The notes below the pieces were generated by a model. It did not search any database and had not been told where the DNA came from. It saw nothing but the letters and a program-made list of their open reading frames with translations. From contig JBCCDY010000010.1 of assembly GCA_039030555.1 (NCBI GenBank), forward strand, positions 112,620 to 176,619: DNA of 64,000 bases. Direction: 5' to 3'. This DNA comes from JBCCDY01 sp039030555. GTDB lineage: Bacteria > Bacteroidota > Bacteroidia > Cytophagales > Cyclobacteriaceae. Shown piece after piece: positions 19,701-26,475 of this stretch; within the stretch, counting starts at the first letter, position 1, and the number at the start of each line of letters is the position of its first letter. Position numbers and translations under genes: made by a program.

Positions 19701-20174
19701 AGAGATGAGTTCTTTGTCATATCTGATACTATACAAGGAGCGGGCAATTCAAGTTCTATAATTGAATATAAATTTGTTGATGAATTTCCTTTGGCTGGAG
19801 TAAATTATTATCGACTTAGACAAGTAGATTTTGACGGAACTAAAACGAACTCCGGAGTTGTCTCGGTTGTCTTTAACTTAGATCGTCGTGGAATAGAGTT
19901 TAGTGTTTATCCAAATCCCATGAATTTTGATCTTAACAATAAAATATTTTTGGATTTAAGCGGATTACAATCTGAGCAAGATGTTCCTGTTAGCTTTTAT
20001 TCTTTAGAAGGATTTAAACTATTTGATGTTTCACTAAAAGCAGGACAGAACGGGAGTTTACCTGAGGGAGGAGACTACTTAGAACTTAATCGCCAAATTC
20101 CTTCAGGGATTTATGTGATCGTTGTAATGATTGATAGTAATAAACCTCTAATCAAAAGAATCATTATTAATTGA
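10710..20174 (+). CDS. Giant T9SS-exported surface protein with LamG-like domain and beta-helix-like repeats
   Basis: This is a 3154-residue protein with a signal peptide (MKKYYLYLFFVLSINYVAVS). Next comes a LamG/concanavalin-like domain (about 40-270, from LWLTGDSTT to GVLENYLSSKYNI). A very long Asn/Thr/Gly/Asp-rich stretch of short beta strands follows, as in beta-helix adhesins. Two copies of a module with a W-x-DP-x-TW core lie near residues 449 and 1505. Three copies of an FPIG...PAIV-type module lie near 1292, 2305 and 2811. A fibronectin-III-like domain (about 2957-3060, starting PVELFNFDAK) and a type A T9SS sorting domain (YPNPMNF to IKRIIIN, about 3072-3154) end the protein. It is probably secreted through the T9SS and anchored on the cell surface, acting in adhesion or gliding; no enzyme motif is seen. 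It stands alone, with its own terminator. Confidence 0.85.
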   Translation: MKKYYLYLFFVLSINYVAVSQTGPGGVGNSDGSVGQPRNVLWLTGDSTTLSGTDVAVWRDISGNANDFIPGVTEDSRPADVTGMLANGFSLVEFDNTGTGASRMVRPNFTDMPSSSITALVVFQSNTNAAEAVLSFANNGQSNEYLVFNPQSLQTFLSGTNNVVGTDFDDGNLNIMVNRTQTGGSGQLIVNQNGNADPSPFSGNPGGTIDQGTSNNFTIGGEQDNVDGGYQETQDFDGEIAEIILFDAFINEAQRGVLENYLSSKYNISVANDFYSGDTPGNGDFDFEVAGVGQVDGTNVHSEASSAGFGFANPVLDNGEYLFAGHNNNPVANAVDFDDSDTSPGITSRWSRIWYMDVTGTLDAEITFDFSEGINGENPQNAGNYRLLRDNAGTFEEVTVNGTTIAGDKVVFDVSLSNADDGIYTLGTTDDTASPLEGAPGRTFYSFQSGNWSDPLTWTFDGSATPLRVPLVPTETPLPNDNVVINPGRTVTLDIDNFDIGTGEVEVNGTLAVTDAENINFNDINGSGIITFAGTAANIGNFPAGNTDDFSDPSTGGTAQAVGGGFTINTAYQFGNFQVNLDNPLDVVTLNADLQVNNNLIFTQGIFQFGGASSSDLTVGVDGDVTVEANGVIRTDATNAAARHQFNLSGDLTVQTGGSASFTRRGAVNLTNDNDEGQVDVNFLNTLSNQEIACNGTCNFYRIEIDKGTIDFILDISASAPANFNLFGFANQGHGNVAQLTENDNSLGLVRGTARLKANVEILDLNNTGNYNVSENARIWTQGGRAVKRVGTAIVPYGIVQSSDGGILEALVPSGITTRENASVVVQSGGFIYANQIRTSILGAGNEGGYIQTGGSTIVNGGSGVGSSFTGQGGTQTAYAPFNLTFPGNVFQMSGGVLEIQEPNALGGLYINSDPANISVTGGEVIFGLDNLNGGTQIFRVNSTAPFFDLVLVNPDAVVEGTVNQRTVGIEQITVPDVSPDLAPQPLVILTDFIIGNDVRMDHNGFDVHIGRNFTIQQEGEYFFGVTQADLVSLGETATNNTVLADPRAANTTFFDNEFPAVLTFENLLVDSDATDEQIFSNVVVDKPSGVRVDILAPNKTPGQLGDGNPNTRTNGANALRSVSSFTVESGTVTTSDLYAIRFFGDVTNRDTLGIYTPGVTDIDALLKFRPLDLSIDTDPGAVFGNFRLNNQDAVIALDNDVIIQRLEYRHGRIFIDVHNLRIDELDVDLGGQADRNNCNGCFSFEDMIVMRGNASDGGLTLRIPSDGNNPTDSGDPNFQGDADIDGLDENHFLFPIGYATDPNDIFNTVTRYTPAIVDLATVPSEGFITINVADLPELEILQTTNLSGGNAMDYYWRVRTSGFSGPPVVNELRFFGLDRDINVAPLTDPQLRDITNYVPGGVLDGSPFTRFTDNSANIFNPTNDGTMPSAPPNEGGRVFNDPDTGVDYEISFTNPTGFTPSGGGFELVDANFLAGEAGRFTGSPEIYYSRVTNGFVGNVAAADDWDDPNTWSTDPVLTHDGPAAADFPQVGDIAIIRSFATSGQRMVIIGIENYSGDAGIDVQVAQLILERQNINDPTDDEGNRLMIAQDANVNFGIVDGDATFQPFISSTSTPVFNDTDFGQFVDRADEGAQFLFFGASDGTLSLPPEITVYPNVRFEGGQGNQIDRFFEFPGPSEVRDLLVDGNASFRVTADILITDDFQIGAFNAGFIEFSGVGGANTITVEDDFITRSDGDNQVYVNNSATGLEHRLIVKGDIDFANNTVENNPVAATGANSGFDLFTNNTGGDNVILELAPADGVSSSWTNADNVIPDLYRVVMNGDSSSSSFTINTDFDLNGPANGSQKALELQLGTLTLNNNNIDIDLNTGGDNFLIPVNTELDVDAGTVNVSGDDTGIGLNGILTIRGGTVDLSSGPGNGNNYIQYGSGQPTINVTSGNLLVGTQVRRNLSSEVGGVLNYSQTGGTALFGITDPACNCYEENRGIFEITNGVGSFNINSLANFTLRNQNGINPEVAALILNANASISNVNGIINVFDNLTASNQLDFGINSTLPIIREINISSGSFPTRAEIVTNPLEISNNLMIEANATLDANSIDLIYNTQRSGTATFTNDGIYLGNSNTTRFQAIGRTINIVGSGTYNFGNVFKTSPSNLDVLVDINILGDLTVSQGNIRDIGSTISLEGNLQMLSTTNHISVNSLGEGILLNGNNLQLISSNSGFINSLGRVTVNNPSDVRIESGFTFIISEELRLENGRLDIQSNELRIDTEADIIPVNPFSVNNMIRTSSIGGGVRRFFNAINSNTPLEYPVGQLTSGGFIFTPALVSVDQVDAGDVTVRAVNAEDLTNPLIIDDADDFNCGSGPANQEIVDFNNALQYYWLITASNSADNFTGAIQLTYDDSDVLFDSPLFTINNYSAAYLQTTSDTWTRNFLQQSFDEASNQINIDQSIFSGVENTFYSGFYTAGVNVCNDNSLMDNGAIPNEVQELLTNGIGGGLFDQSPTYVGNPSFPAGVPLGASIVVQTGDELTINTDNVNLLRVEIQDGAILDIDPSVSNVFLGLVSGTGTIRVSNELLPAGFYSDFFVCPSGGAIEYAGTTDYSVLNAINQVRSVIISGSGTRALPNAFVEVCENIIIDGPMVDKDFSTDLLINEDFILRNGSFNSNPSGATEILILDSLLLENGSFQLNNNTDIQIGGNLERQAPASFNTVNSTITLNGTSSQTIAGSFLNADGNSFGDLIINNEGITGDDLINLVDAGNNDVEVESITFTRGVLETDLNNLLVIRTAGGVNGNPADSSYVDGPVQRSSIVASGSFDFPIGKERIFRPAIVSSVSTGGVAWTAEYFTTNLNGTTDFDMGTGTFGTIVAVSNEMWRIESSSSPVNAQVSLTYGPESDPGDPTLLNAMLWDDDPALPGTGTPNQWIAVGEEVTISGQGGTVATSGVDLIEFSIRDFTLGTEDPGALPVELFNFDAKRVNDEIEVIWSTASEVNNDYFVVERAADPRDEFFVISDTIQGAGNSSSIIEYKFVDEFPLAGVNYYRLRQVDFDGTKTNSGVVSVVFNLDRRGIEFSVYPNPMNFDLNNKIFLDLSGLQSEQDVPVSFYSLEGFKLFDVSLKAGQNGSLPEGGDYLELNRQIPSGIYVIVVMIDSNKPLIKRIIIN

Positions 20175-20193
20175 TTTTGATTTAACTAAAGCT

Positions 20194-20227
20194 AAAAAGC
20201 CGATGCATTTAATGCATCGGCTTTTTT
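20194..20227 (+). terminator. Rho-independent terminator after the giant surface-protein gene
   Basis: A perfect stem (AAAAAGCCGATGCATT with AATGCATCGGCTTTTT) and a T tract follow the stop codon by 20 bases. It is strong and separates the gene from htpG. Confidence 0.9.
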
Positions 20228-20314
20228 GTTTACTGACATTTTTTCAGTCTTTAGCGGAAATGTACTCTTAGGAATAGAATTTGAAACTTGCTTTTTTATT
20301 AAAACAATATTGAA

Positions 20315-22207
20315 ATGAGCGAAAAAGGTACAATATCTATTCACACAGAGAATATTTTTCCAATTATTAAGAAGTTTCTTTACTCAGACCATGAGATATT
20401 TCTTCGTGAATTGGTTTCTAATTCAGTAGATGCAACACAAAAAATCAAAAGATTATCTTCTTTAGGAGAGTTTAAAGGAGAGCTGGGCGATCTTACAATT
20501 GATGTTTCTGTTAACAAGAAGAAGAAGACCATTACCATAAGCGATAAAGGTATTGGTATGACAGGGGACGAAATTAAGAAGTATATTAATCAGATTGCAT
20601 TTTCAGGGGCAACCGAGTTTGTTGAAAAATTTAAGGACGCTAAAGATGCCAACGAGATCATTGGGAAATTTGGATTGGGATTTTATTCAGCATTTATGGT
20701 TGCTGAAAAAGTTGATATAATTACTAAATCGCATCAAGAGGCAGCTGAGCCAGCTCAGTGGACATGTACAGGTAGTACAGAATTTGAAATATCCGATGCC
20801 GTTAAAAAAGAACGTGGCACTGATATAGTTTTACATATAAATAAGGATTCCGAGGAGTTTTTAGAAGAGAGTAGAATTCAAGGTATCCTAGACAAATACG
20901 CTAAATTTCTTCCAGTCAGTATACGTTTCGGACAAAAAGATAAATCGGTCGAAGATGGTAAGGATAAAGATGGAAACCCGAAACACAAAAGCATAAAGGT
21001 TGATAACATCGTCAATGAATCAACTCCCATCTGGACAAAGGCTCCTACGGAACTTAAGGATGAAGACTACCTAAAGTTTTACAAGGAACTATATCCTTTC
21101 TCGCCGGATCCCTTGTTCTGGATACATCTCAACGTGGATTATCCGTTTAATTTAACTGGTGTATTGTACTTTCCTAAAGTCAAGAATGACTTCGAGATAC
21201 AAAAGAATAAAATTCAGTTGTATTCAAGACAAGTCTTTATTACTGACGAAGTAAAGGATATTGTACCAGAGTTTTTAATGCTTCTTCATGGAGTAATCGA
21301 TTCTCCCGATATCCCTCTAAATGTTTCCAGAAGCTTCCTTCAATCGGATAGTAACGTAAAGAAGATAAATTCATACATCACCAAGAAGGTAGCGGATAAG
21401 CTCGGTGAGCTCTTCAAAAATGACAGAAAGGCTTATGAAGAAAAATGGAGTGATATCGGTTTGTTTGTGAAGTATGGAATAATTTCAGAAGAGAAATTTT
21501 ATGAAAAGGCAAAGGATTATGCGTTGTTGAAGAATATAGAGGGTGAGCATTTTACGTTTGATGAATACAAAGAAAAAACGAAGGGACTTCAAATGGATAA
21601 GAACAAAAGGCTTACTTATCTATATACTACTGATAAGGGTAAACAAGATACTTTCATACAATCTGCGCAATCGCGCTCCTACGATGTTTTAGAATTGAAT
21701 GAAGTTATTGATAGTCACTTTATTAATACTCTGGAACAGAAGCTTACGGATGTTTCTCTTAAACGCGTTGATTCGGACCCGACCGACAAATTGATTGAGA
21801 AAGATGAGAAAAAGGAAAGCATTTTGTCTGAGAAGGAAAATGAGAAGGTGAAAAAGCTTTTTGAAGAAGTAATTAATAATAAATCGCATAACGTATCTGT
21901 AGAAGCACAATCACCGGATGAGTTACCAATTACAATTACTTTGCCGGAATTCATGAGAAGGATGAAAGACATGTCTATGAATGGTGGAGGTGGTATGATG
22001 ATGATGGGTGATATGCCAGATAGTTTTTCAATAACTATTAATGGGAATCATAAATTGATTAAGAAAATCCTGGAACAAAAAGATGATGCAGCTACAAAGG
22101 ATATGGCAAAGCAGTCGTATGATTTAGCACTTCTATCACAAAACCTTCTGGAAGGAAAGGATTTAACCCACTTCATAAAACGGAGTGTCGACATTATCAG
22201 TGAATAA
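20315..22207 (+). CDS. htpG: Molecular chaperone HtpG (Hsp90)
   Basis: The 630-residue protein is a full-length bacterial Hsp90. The GHKL ATPase domain shows FLRELVSNSVDA, ISDKGIGMT, GKFGLGFYSAFMVA and GTDIVLHI. The middle domain holds the catalytic-loop Arg in NVSRSFLQSD, and the C-terminal dimerisation domain ends near DIISE. A Gly/Met-rich stretch (GGGGMMMMGDM) lies at about residues 555-566. HtpG folds and protects client proteins in the cytoplasm under stress. It is flanked by terminators on both sides, so it is monocistronic. Confidence 0.95.
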   Translation: MSEKGTISIHTENIFPIIKKFLYSDHEIFLRELVSNSVDATQKIKRLSSLGEFKGELGDLTIDVSVNKKKKTITISDKGIGMTGDEIKKYINQIAFSGATEFVEKFKDAKDANEIIGKFGLGFYSAFMVAEKVDIITKSHQEAAEPAQWTCTGSTEFEISDAVKKERGTDIVLHINKDSEEFLEESRIQGILDKYAKFLPVSIRFGQKDKSVEDGKDKDGNPKHKSIKVDNIVNESTPIWTKAPTELKDEDYLKFYKELYPFSPDPLFWIHLNVDYPFNLTGVLYFPKVKNDFEIQKNKIQLYSRQVFITDEVKDIVPEFLMLLHGVIDSPDIPLNVSRSFLQSDSNVKKINSYITKKVADKLGELFKNDRKAYEEKWSDIGLFVKYGIISEEKFYEKAKDYALLKNIEGEHFTFDEYKEKTKGLQMDKNKRLTYLYTTDKGKQDTFIQSAQSRSYDVLELNEVIDSHFINTLEQKLTDVSLKRVDSDPTDKLIEKDEKKESILSEKENEKVKKLFEEVINNKSHNVSVEAQSPDELPITITLPEFMRRMKDMSMNGGGGMMMMGDMPDSFSITINGNHKLIKKILEQKDDAATKDMAKQSYDLALLSQNLLEGKDLTHFIKRSVDIISE

Positions 22208-22219
22208 AGAGCTATACTT

Positions 22220-22255
22220 AAAACAGCCTATTTTTTAATACATAGGCTGTTTTTT
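22220..22255 (+). terminator. Rho-independent terminator of htpG
   Basis: AACAGCCTAT pairs with ATAGGCTGTT around a 10-base loop and is followed by a run of T. It begins about a dozen bases after the htpG stop. Confidence 0.9.
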
Positions 22256-22311
22256 CAATACTACCTCGATTGTATATTCGTTAATAACTTAATCAAGTCA
22301 TTAGAGCATTA

Positions 22312-23181
22312 GTGAAGTATTTAATAATTACAGGATTTCTGATATTCTCTTATGTAACTGGATTCTCCCAGGAGAATGGTGAAATTCAGGAACAGGTAAA
22401 ATCAAATGAGCCTTTTTCTTTAATTGTAGATTATGATACACCCCTAACTATCGACCTTGAAACGGAGGATGAAGAGGAAGTAGTTGACCCTAAGAAAAAG
22501 AAGAGAAAAAAAAGAGTTTTCTACGGGTTAAAAACGAAAAAAGGCTTTACCAGAAACGTAAGGGGTAATAACGTTTACATTGAACTTTTTCACTATTTAA
22601 AAACACCTGTCCAGCTCGATCCATATGTTAGAGACATTTACTGGTTCAATTATAAAAAGAGACAAATAGAAAAGTCCAGGAGGGTAGACTCTAAATATGG
22701 TGTTGTCTTGCACGGTCCATATAAAAGAGTGTTAGGAGAGGAAATCCTGGAAGAGGGAATATACTATAAGGGCATGAAACATGGGCGATGGGTTCAATAT
22801 GAAAAGTTTTATGATTATTTCGCTTTAAAGGATAAAGAGAAATATTATAAGGGGTGGCCGAAAGAATCCAAAGTAAGCTACTACAGCAAAAAGGATAAGG
22901 ACTTAAAAGAAATTATACCTATTGAGTACGGGGAAAAAGAAGGTTATTATTATAAGTTTCATGAAAATGGACAAATAGCAGCATGGGGAGAATTTAAATT
23001 CGACTCCAAAGTAGGAGTTTGGAATGAATATTATGATGATAGAAAGCGTAGGAGAAGAAAAAGGCAAATACAATATAGCGACGATCCATTCGACGAAGAC
23101 TTCAGGCCCTACATCATAAAAGAGTGGAGTAGAGGAGGTAAGGTTTTATATGACCGATCGTCAGACTTTAAAGGAAGCTAA
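22312..23181 (+). CDS. Secreted MORN-repeat-like (YwqK-type) protein
   Basis: The 289-residue protein starts at a GTG and has a signal peptide (YLIITGFLIFSYVTGFS). After a Lys-rich linker (about residues 60-70) it carries MORN/YwqK-like repeats, such as GMKHGRWVQYEK and GEKEGYYYKFHENGQIA, then a second one around GEFKFDSKVGVWNEYYD. Such repeats form beta hairpins and in Bacteroidota occur in periplasmic or outer-membrane proteins of unknown function. It is flanked by the htpG terminator and a convergent Na/Pi transporter gene ten bases away. It is not a toxin-antitoxin element on the evidence here, despite the family name often used. Confidence 0.6.
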   Translation: MKYLIITGFLIFSYVTGFSQENGEIQEQVKSNEPFSLIVDYDTPLTIDLETEDEEEVVDPKKKKRKKRVFYGLKTKKGFTRNVRGNNVYIELFHYLKTPVQLDPYVRDIYWFNYKKRQIEKSRRVDSKYGVVLHGPYKRVLGEEILEEGIYYKGMKHGRWVQYEKFYDYFALKDKEKYYKGWPKESKVSYYSKKDKDLKEIIPIEYGEKEGYYYKFHENGQIAAWGEFKFDSKVGVWNEYYDDRKRRRRKRQIQYSDDPFDEDFRPYIIKEWSRGGKVLYDRSSDFKGS

Positions 23182-23191
23182 ATTTTACTGG

Positions 23192-24883
23192 TCAAGTATC
23201 TTTTCCAGCTATCCCTTTTGAAACATAATAAATATGGTCACCTATTCTCTCGCACCAGGTCAAAATCTCATTATAGATTAATCCGCTTTGAATATCTATT
23301 TCTCCCGTCTCTATCATGTAAAGGTGATTCTGTCTTAGTTTTTTACGGTACTCATTAATAGCATCCTCCGTTTCGGTGGCTTCTTTAATGCTAACATTTG
23401 AATACTCTGAATCTAGATTTTTATTCATTGTATCGAAAGCTTTATCAATAAGATCGAACATTTCGGTTAAATTTTCGGTTTGCGTCTCACTAAACCAGTT
23501 ATCGCTTTCTAACTTTTTATTAATGGATTTTGAAATCTGATAGAAGATATCTCCTATACGCTCCAGATGATGATTAATACCGAGAAAGGCTCGGATTTTA
23601 ATTGATGATTCTTCACTTACATTACCTTCATGAGTCTTTGATAAAAATCGACCAACTTCTACTTCTAATCGGTCTGTCAATTCCTCATACTTTTTTACTT
23701 TCTCCATTAATTTGGAGTGTTTCCTCTTACTTGGTTTTTCTAGCAGAAGTCGTATATATTCTGAAAGTCTGCTGGTGATCTTTCCGAATTTGGCAATCTC
23801 TTTTCTAGCCTCTAGAATGGAGATTTCTGGAGTGGCTACGAATGACCCACTCAAGTGTTCAAGTCGAAACTCTTCATCTCCTTTAGACTTTACCATTTTA
23901 TTAACTATGCGAGCTATAAAATTGGCAAACCAAACCAGTATTAACGTATTTATAATATTAAATGAGGTATGAAAAATGGAAAGAGCCACAGGAATAGAAG
24001 TGTACTGGTCAGGGTCTAAGGGTGACACACCTTGCGTTTTCACCATATAAAAATCTATAGCTTTAATGAAAAAGGAAAAAAACAGGAGCATCCAGACTAC
24101 TCCAAATATATTAAATACCAAATGTGCCCTTGCAGCTCTTTTGGCGAAAACATTTCCAACCAAGCTTGCGAGATTTGCAGTTATAGTTGTTCCTATGTTT
24201 TCTCCCAGGATCATAGCAGCAGACATCTCGAATGGTATCCAGCCATTGTTTGTCATTACTAGAGTGAGAGCCATGCTGGCACTAGACGATTGAACAACAA
24301 TAGTCAAGATGGTTCCAATAACTATAAATAATAAAATAGAAAGAATTCCTAGATCCGTATAGCTAGCTAGAAACTCAAGAACCTGTGGATTACTTCTCAA
24401 ATCAGGAACAGAAGTCTTTAAAGTTTCCAATCCCATAAATAGTAGTGCAAACCCAATAAGTACTTCACCAAAGGATTTTAAGTTACTTCTTGGAGAAAAA
24501 AGCATCGGGAATCCAATAGCTATAATGGGTAACGATAACGCTGAAATTTTAACTTTAAACCCTATAATTGATATGAGCCAAGCCGTCACCGTGGTGCCAA
24601 TATTGGCACCCATAATAACACCAATAGCTTCAATAAGTGACAATAGTCCAGCGTTGACGAAACTTACCACCATAACTGTTGTAGCTGAGGATGACTGAAT
24701 AATCGATGTTACCAAAAAGCCGGTGAGCACTCCCTTAAATCGATTCGACGTCATGGCACTCAGTATCTTCCTAAGCCGTGAGCCAGCTATTTTTTGAATA
24801 CCTTCACTCATAACTTTCATCCCGTAGATGAAGAAACCAAGCGCACCGATTATACTTAGGGTATCAAGGAAACCAAAGTCCAT
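23192..24883 (-). CDS. Na+/phosphate cotransporter (NptA/PNaS family) with PhoU-like tail
   Basis: The 563-residue protein holds the duplicated core of the family, with the QSSSA signatures IIQSSSATTVMVV (about residue 60) and VVQSSSASMALTL (about 200) in paired membrane repeats. A cytoplasmic PhoU-like helical domain fills the region from about 340 to 560. These proteins import inorganic phosphate with sodium, or export it. The start (ATG at 24883) gives the usual N terminus. The gene converges on the MORN-like gene and is separated from the next unit by 141 bases that may hold divergent promoters. Confidence 0.85.
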   Translation of the reverse strand: MDFGFLDTLSIIGALGFFIYGMKVMSEGIQKIAGSRLRKILSAMTSNRFKGVLTGFLVTSIIQSSSATTVMVVSFVNAGLLSLIEAIGVIMGANIGTTVTAWLISIIGFKVKISALSLPIIAIGFPMLFSPRSNLKSFGEVLIGFALLFMGLETLKTSVPDLRSNPQVLEFLASYTDLGILSILLFIVIGTILTIVVQSSSASMALTLVMTNNGWIPFEMSAAMILGENIGTTITANLASLVGNVFAKRAARAHLVFNIFGVVWMLLFFSFFIKAIDFYMVKTQGVSPLDPDQYTSIPVALSIFHTSFNIINTLILVWFANFIARIVNKMVKSKGDEEFRLEHLSGSFVATPEISILEARKEIAKFGKITSRLSEYIRLLLEKPSKRKHSKLMEKVKKYEELTDRLEVEVGRFLSKTHEGNVSEESSIKIRAFLGINHHLERIGDIFYQISKSINKKLESDNWFSETQTENLTEMFDLIDKAFDTMNKNLDSEYSNVSIKEATETEDAINEYRKKLRQNHLYMIETGEIDIQSGLIYNEILTWCERIGDHIYYVSKGIAGKDT

Positions 24884-25036
24884 TATAAGGGGAATAAGTT
24901 TATTAGGTAATAATTTAAAAGAGGGGCAAAAGTATGGATTTAATGAATATTTATAAATTATTTAATCGTTAATCGTTTTTGCAACTTAAGATTGTAATCT
25001 ATGTGGTATTAACAACTACAAAAGTTGGAAGAGAAT

Positions 25037-25357
25037 ATGAAGGAAACACTTCAAATACTAAACAAATACATTAAGGCAAATATCGAATTCCTCAAATTAG
25101 AGCTTAAGATTGATTTTGCCGATTTAATAGCAAGAATGGTATTTGTAATCTTAGTAGGGGTTACATTCTTATTAATGCTACTAATGCTGAGCTTTGCAGG
25201 TGCACACTATCTAAATCATGTTTTAAAAGGTAATTATATCGGATTTGTATTGATGGCAGGAATATTTTTAGGCATTGGCTTTACATTATTAGCTATTGGA
25301 AAACATACTAAAATAATAAGAAGGATAAAGGACTATATTCTTATCAATTTGAAGTGA
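25037..25357 (+). CDS. Phage-holin-like (DUF1469/YqjE family) membrane protein
   Basis: I start at the ATG at 25037, giving 106 residues; a TTG at 25025 is possible but adds only four residues. The protein has an N-terminal amphipathic helix (about 1-30) and two membrane helices (FVILVGVTFLLMLLMLSFAG and IGFVLMAGIFLGIGFTLLAI). This is the layout of the Phage_holin_3_6/YqjE superfamily, which in free-living bacteria is not a phage gene but pairs with YqjD/ElaB-like membrane proteins in stress response. The next gene begins one base after the stop, consistent with such a pair. Confidence 0.65.
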   Translation: MKETLQILNKYIKANIEFLKLELKIDFADLIARMVFVILVGVTFLLMLLMLSFAGAHYLNHVLKGNYIGFVLMAGIFLGIGFTLLAIGKHTKIIRRIKDYILINLK

Positions 25358-25358
25358 T

Positions 25359-25748
25359 ATGGATTTAAAAGATTATAAATCACAGCAAGAATATTGGAAA
25401 AATGAGGCTTCAAAATATGAAGAGGAGATATCTAAGAAGTTTGAAGAAGTAGTTGGTAGTGCAAAAAAAATACTAGGAATAGGGCTAGTTTCAGGCATAA
25501 TTACATGTGTAGTCTATTATCTCTTGAGGGATAAAACACCTGATATCATTTCGGAGATTGGAAATGATTCGAGTGAAAAACGTTTCAAAACGGAAAATTC
25601 GAGATATAAGCATTTAGTCAAGAAGGGACAATCTGAAATCGAGAAATTTGCTTTTGTGCTAATTTTATCCGCAATTCGAAAATTACTTGCTGAATTTCTC
25701 GAAAGACTGAACAGTGAAGAAAATACTCAACACCTTAAAGAAGAATAA
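25359..25748 (+). CDS. Small membrane protein with a coiled-coil N terminus, partner of the holin-like protein
   Basis: The 129-residue protein has a charged helical head (MDLKDYKSQQEYWKNEASK), one membrane helix (ILGIGLVSGIITCVVYYLL, about 41-59) and a charged tail with a second hydrophobic stretch (FAFVLILSAIRKLLAEFL). The layout recalls YqjD/ElaB proteins, which bind ribosomes at the membrane in stationary phase, but I do not recognise the family. It follows the holin-like gene by one base and overlaps the GGGP synthase gene by 35 bases. Confidence 0.55.
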   Translation: MDLKDYKSQQEYWKNEASKYEEEISKKFEEVVGSAKKILGIGLVSGIITCVVYYLLRDKTPDIISEIGNDSSEKRFKTENSRYKHLVKKGQSEIEKFAFVLILSAIRKLLAEFLERLNSEENTQHLKEE

Positions 25749-26475
25749 AGAGAGAGATATTAAAAGCTTTGCTGTATTAATTGACCCTGATGAAACTCCT
25801 TCATCAAATCTGGTTAAGATGGCAAGCGAAGGATCTGCTTTCGGGTTAGACTTTTTTTTCGTAGGAGGAAGTATTCTCCTCTCAGATAATTTTGAACCCA
25901 CTATTCAGGTGTTAAAAGATCATTGCGATATACCTATCGTGATTTTTCCTGGAAGTAATCTGCAAATTAGCCCAATTGCAGATGGTATTTTGTTGTTGTC
26001 TTTAATCAGTGGTAGAAACCCAGACCTTTTAATTGGACAACATGTTGCTTCAGCTGCTAAACTCAAGAATAGTAAACTAGAAGTTATCCCAACGGGCTAC
26101 ATATTAATAGGGTCTGGAGTTGATACTTCTGTGGCTTACATCAGTAATACCACACCTATTCCTGAAACAAAAACTCCTATCGCAGTTTCTACAGCTATAG
26201 CCGGGGAGTTATTAGGCCTTCAATTGATTTATCTGGAGGCTGGAAGTGGAAAATCACGGGTAGTTCCTGAAACTATGATAAGATCAGTAAAAGAATCCAT
26301 TATTTGTCCTATTATAATCGGAGGAGGTATAGACTCAGCTGAAAAAGCAAAGTCTTCCTTCATTTCAGGAGCGGACCTTTTGGTGATAGGGAATGGTATT
26401 CAGCATAATATGAACTTACTGAAAGAAGTATGTGAGTTGAAGAATACTATGAATAAAGAACTAAACATTCATTAG
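25714..26475 (+). CDS. Geranylgeranylglyceryl/heptaprenylglyceryl phosphate synthase (PcrB/GGGPS family)
   Basis: The 253-residue TIM-barrel enzyme shows the family motifs VLIDPDETP (about 24-31), FVGGSILL, VIFPGSNLQ, the substrate-binding IYLEAGSGKSRVV (about 166-178) and the phosphate-binding IIIGGGIDSAEKA (about 198-210). The family joins glycerol-1-phosphate to a polyprenyl diphosphate, the first step of archaeal ether lipids; bacterial members occur in Firmicutes (PcrB) and Bacteroidota. It probably makes a minor lipid. Its start lies inside the previous gene by 35 bases. It converges on an AraC gene, overlapping 15 bases at the 3' end. Confidence 0.8.
   Translation: MKKILNTLKKNKERDIKSFAVLIDPDETPSSNLVKMASEGSAFGLDFFFVGGSILLSDNFEPTIQVLKDHCDIPIVIFPGSNLQISPIADGILLLSLISGRNPDLLIGQHVASAAKLKNSKLEVIPTGYILIGSGVDTSVAYISNTTPIPETKTPIAVSTAIAGELLGLQLIYLEAGSGKSRVVPETMIRSVKESIICPIIIGGGIDSAEKAKSSFISGADLLVIGNGIQHNMNLLKEVCELKNTMNKELNIH

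Noticed and set aside
25037..25748. A prophage origin for the holin-like genes.
   Set aside because: No phage genes are near; the pair matches chromosomal YqjE-type stress proteins.
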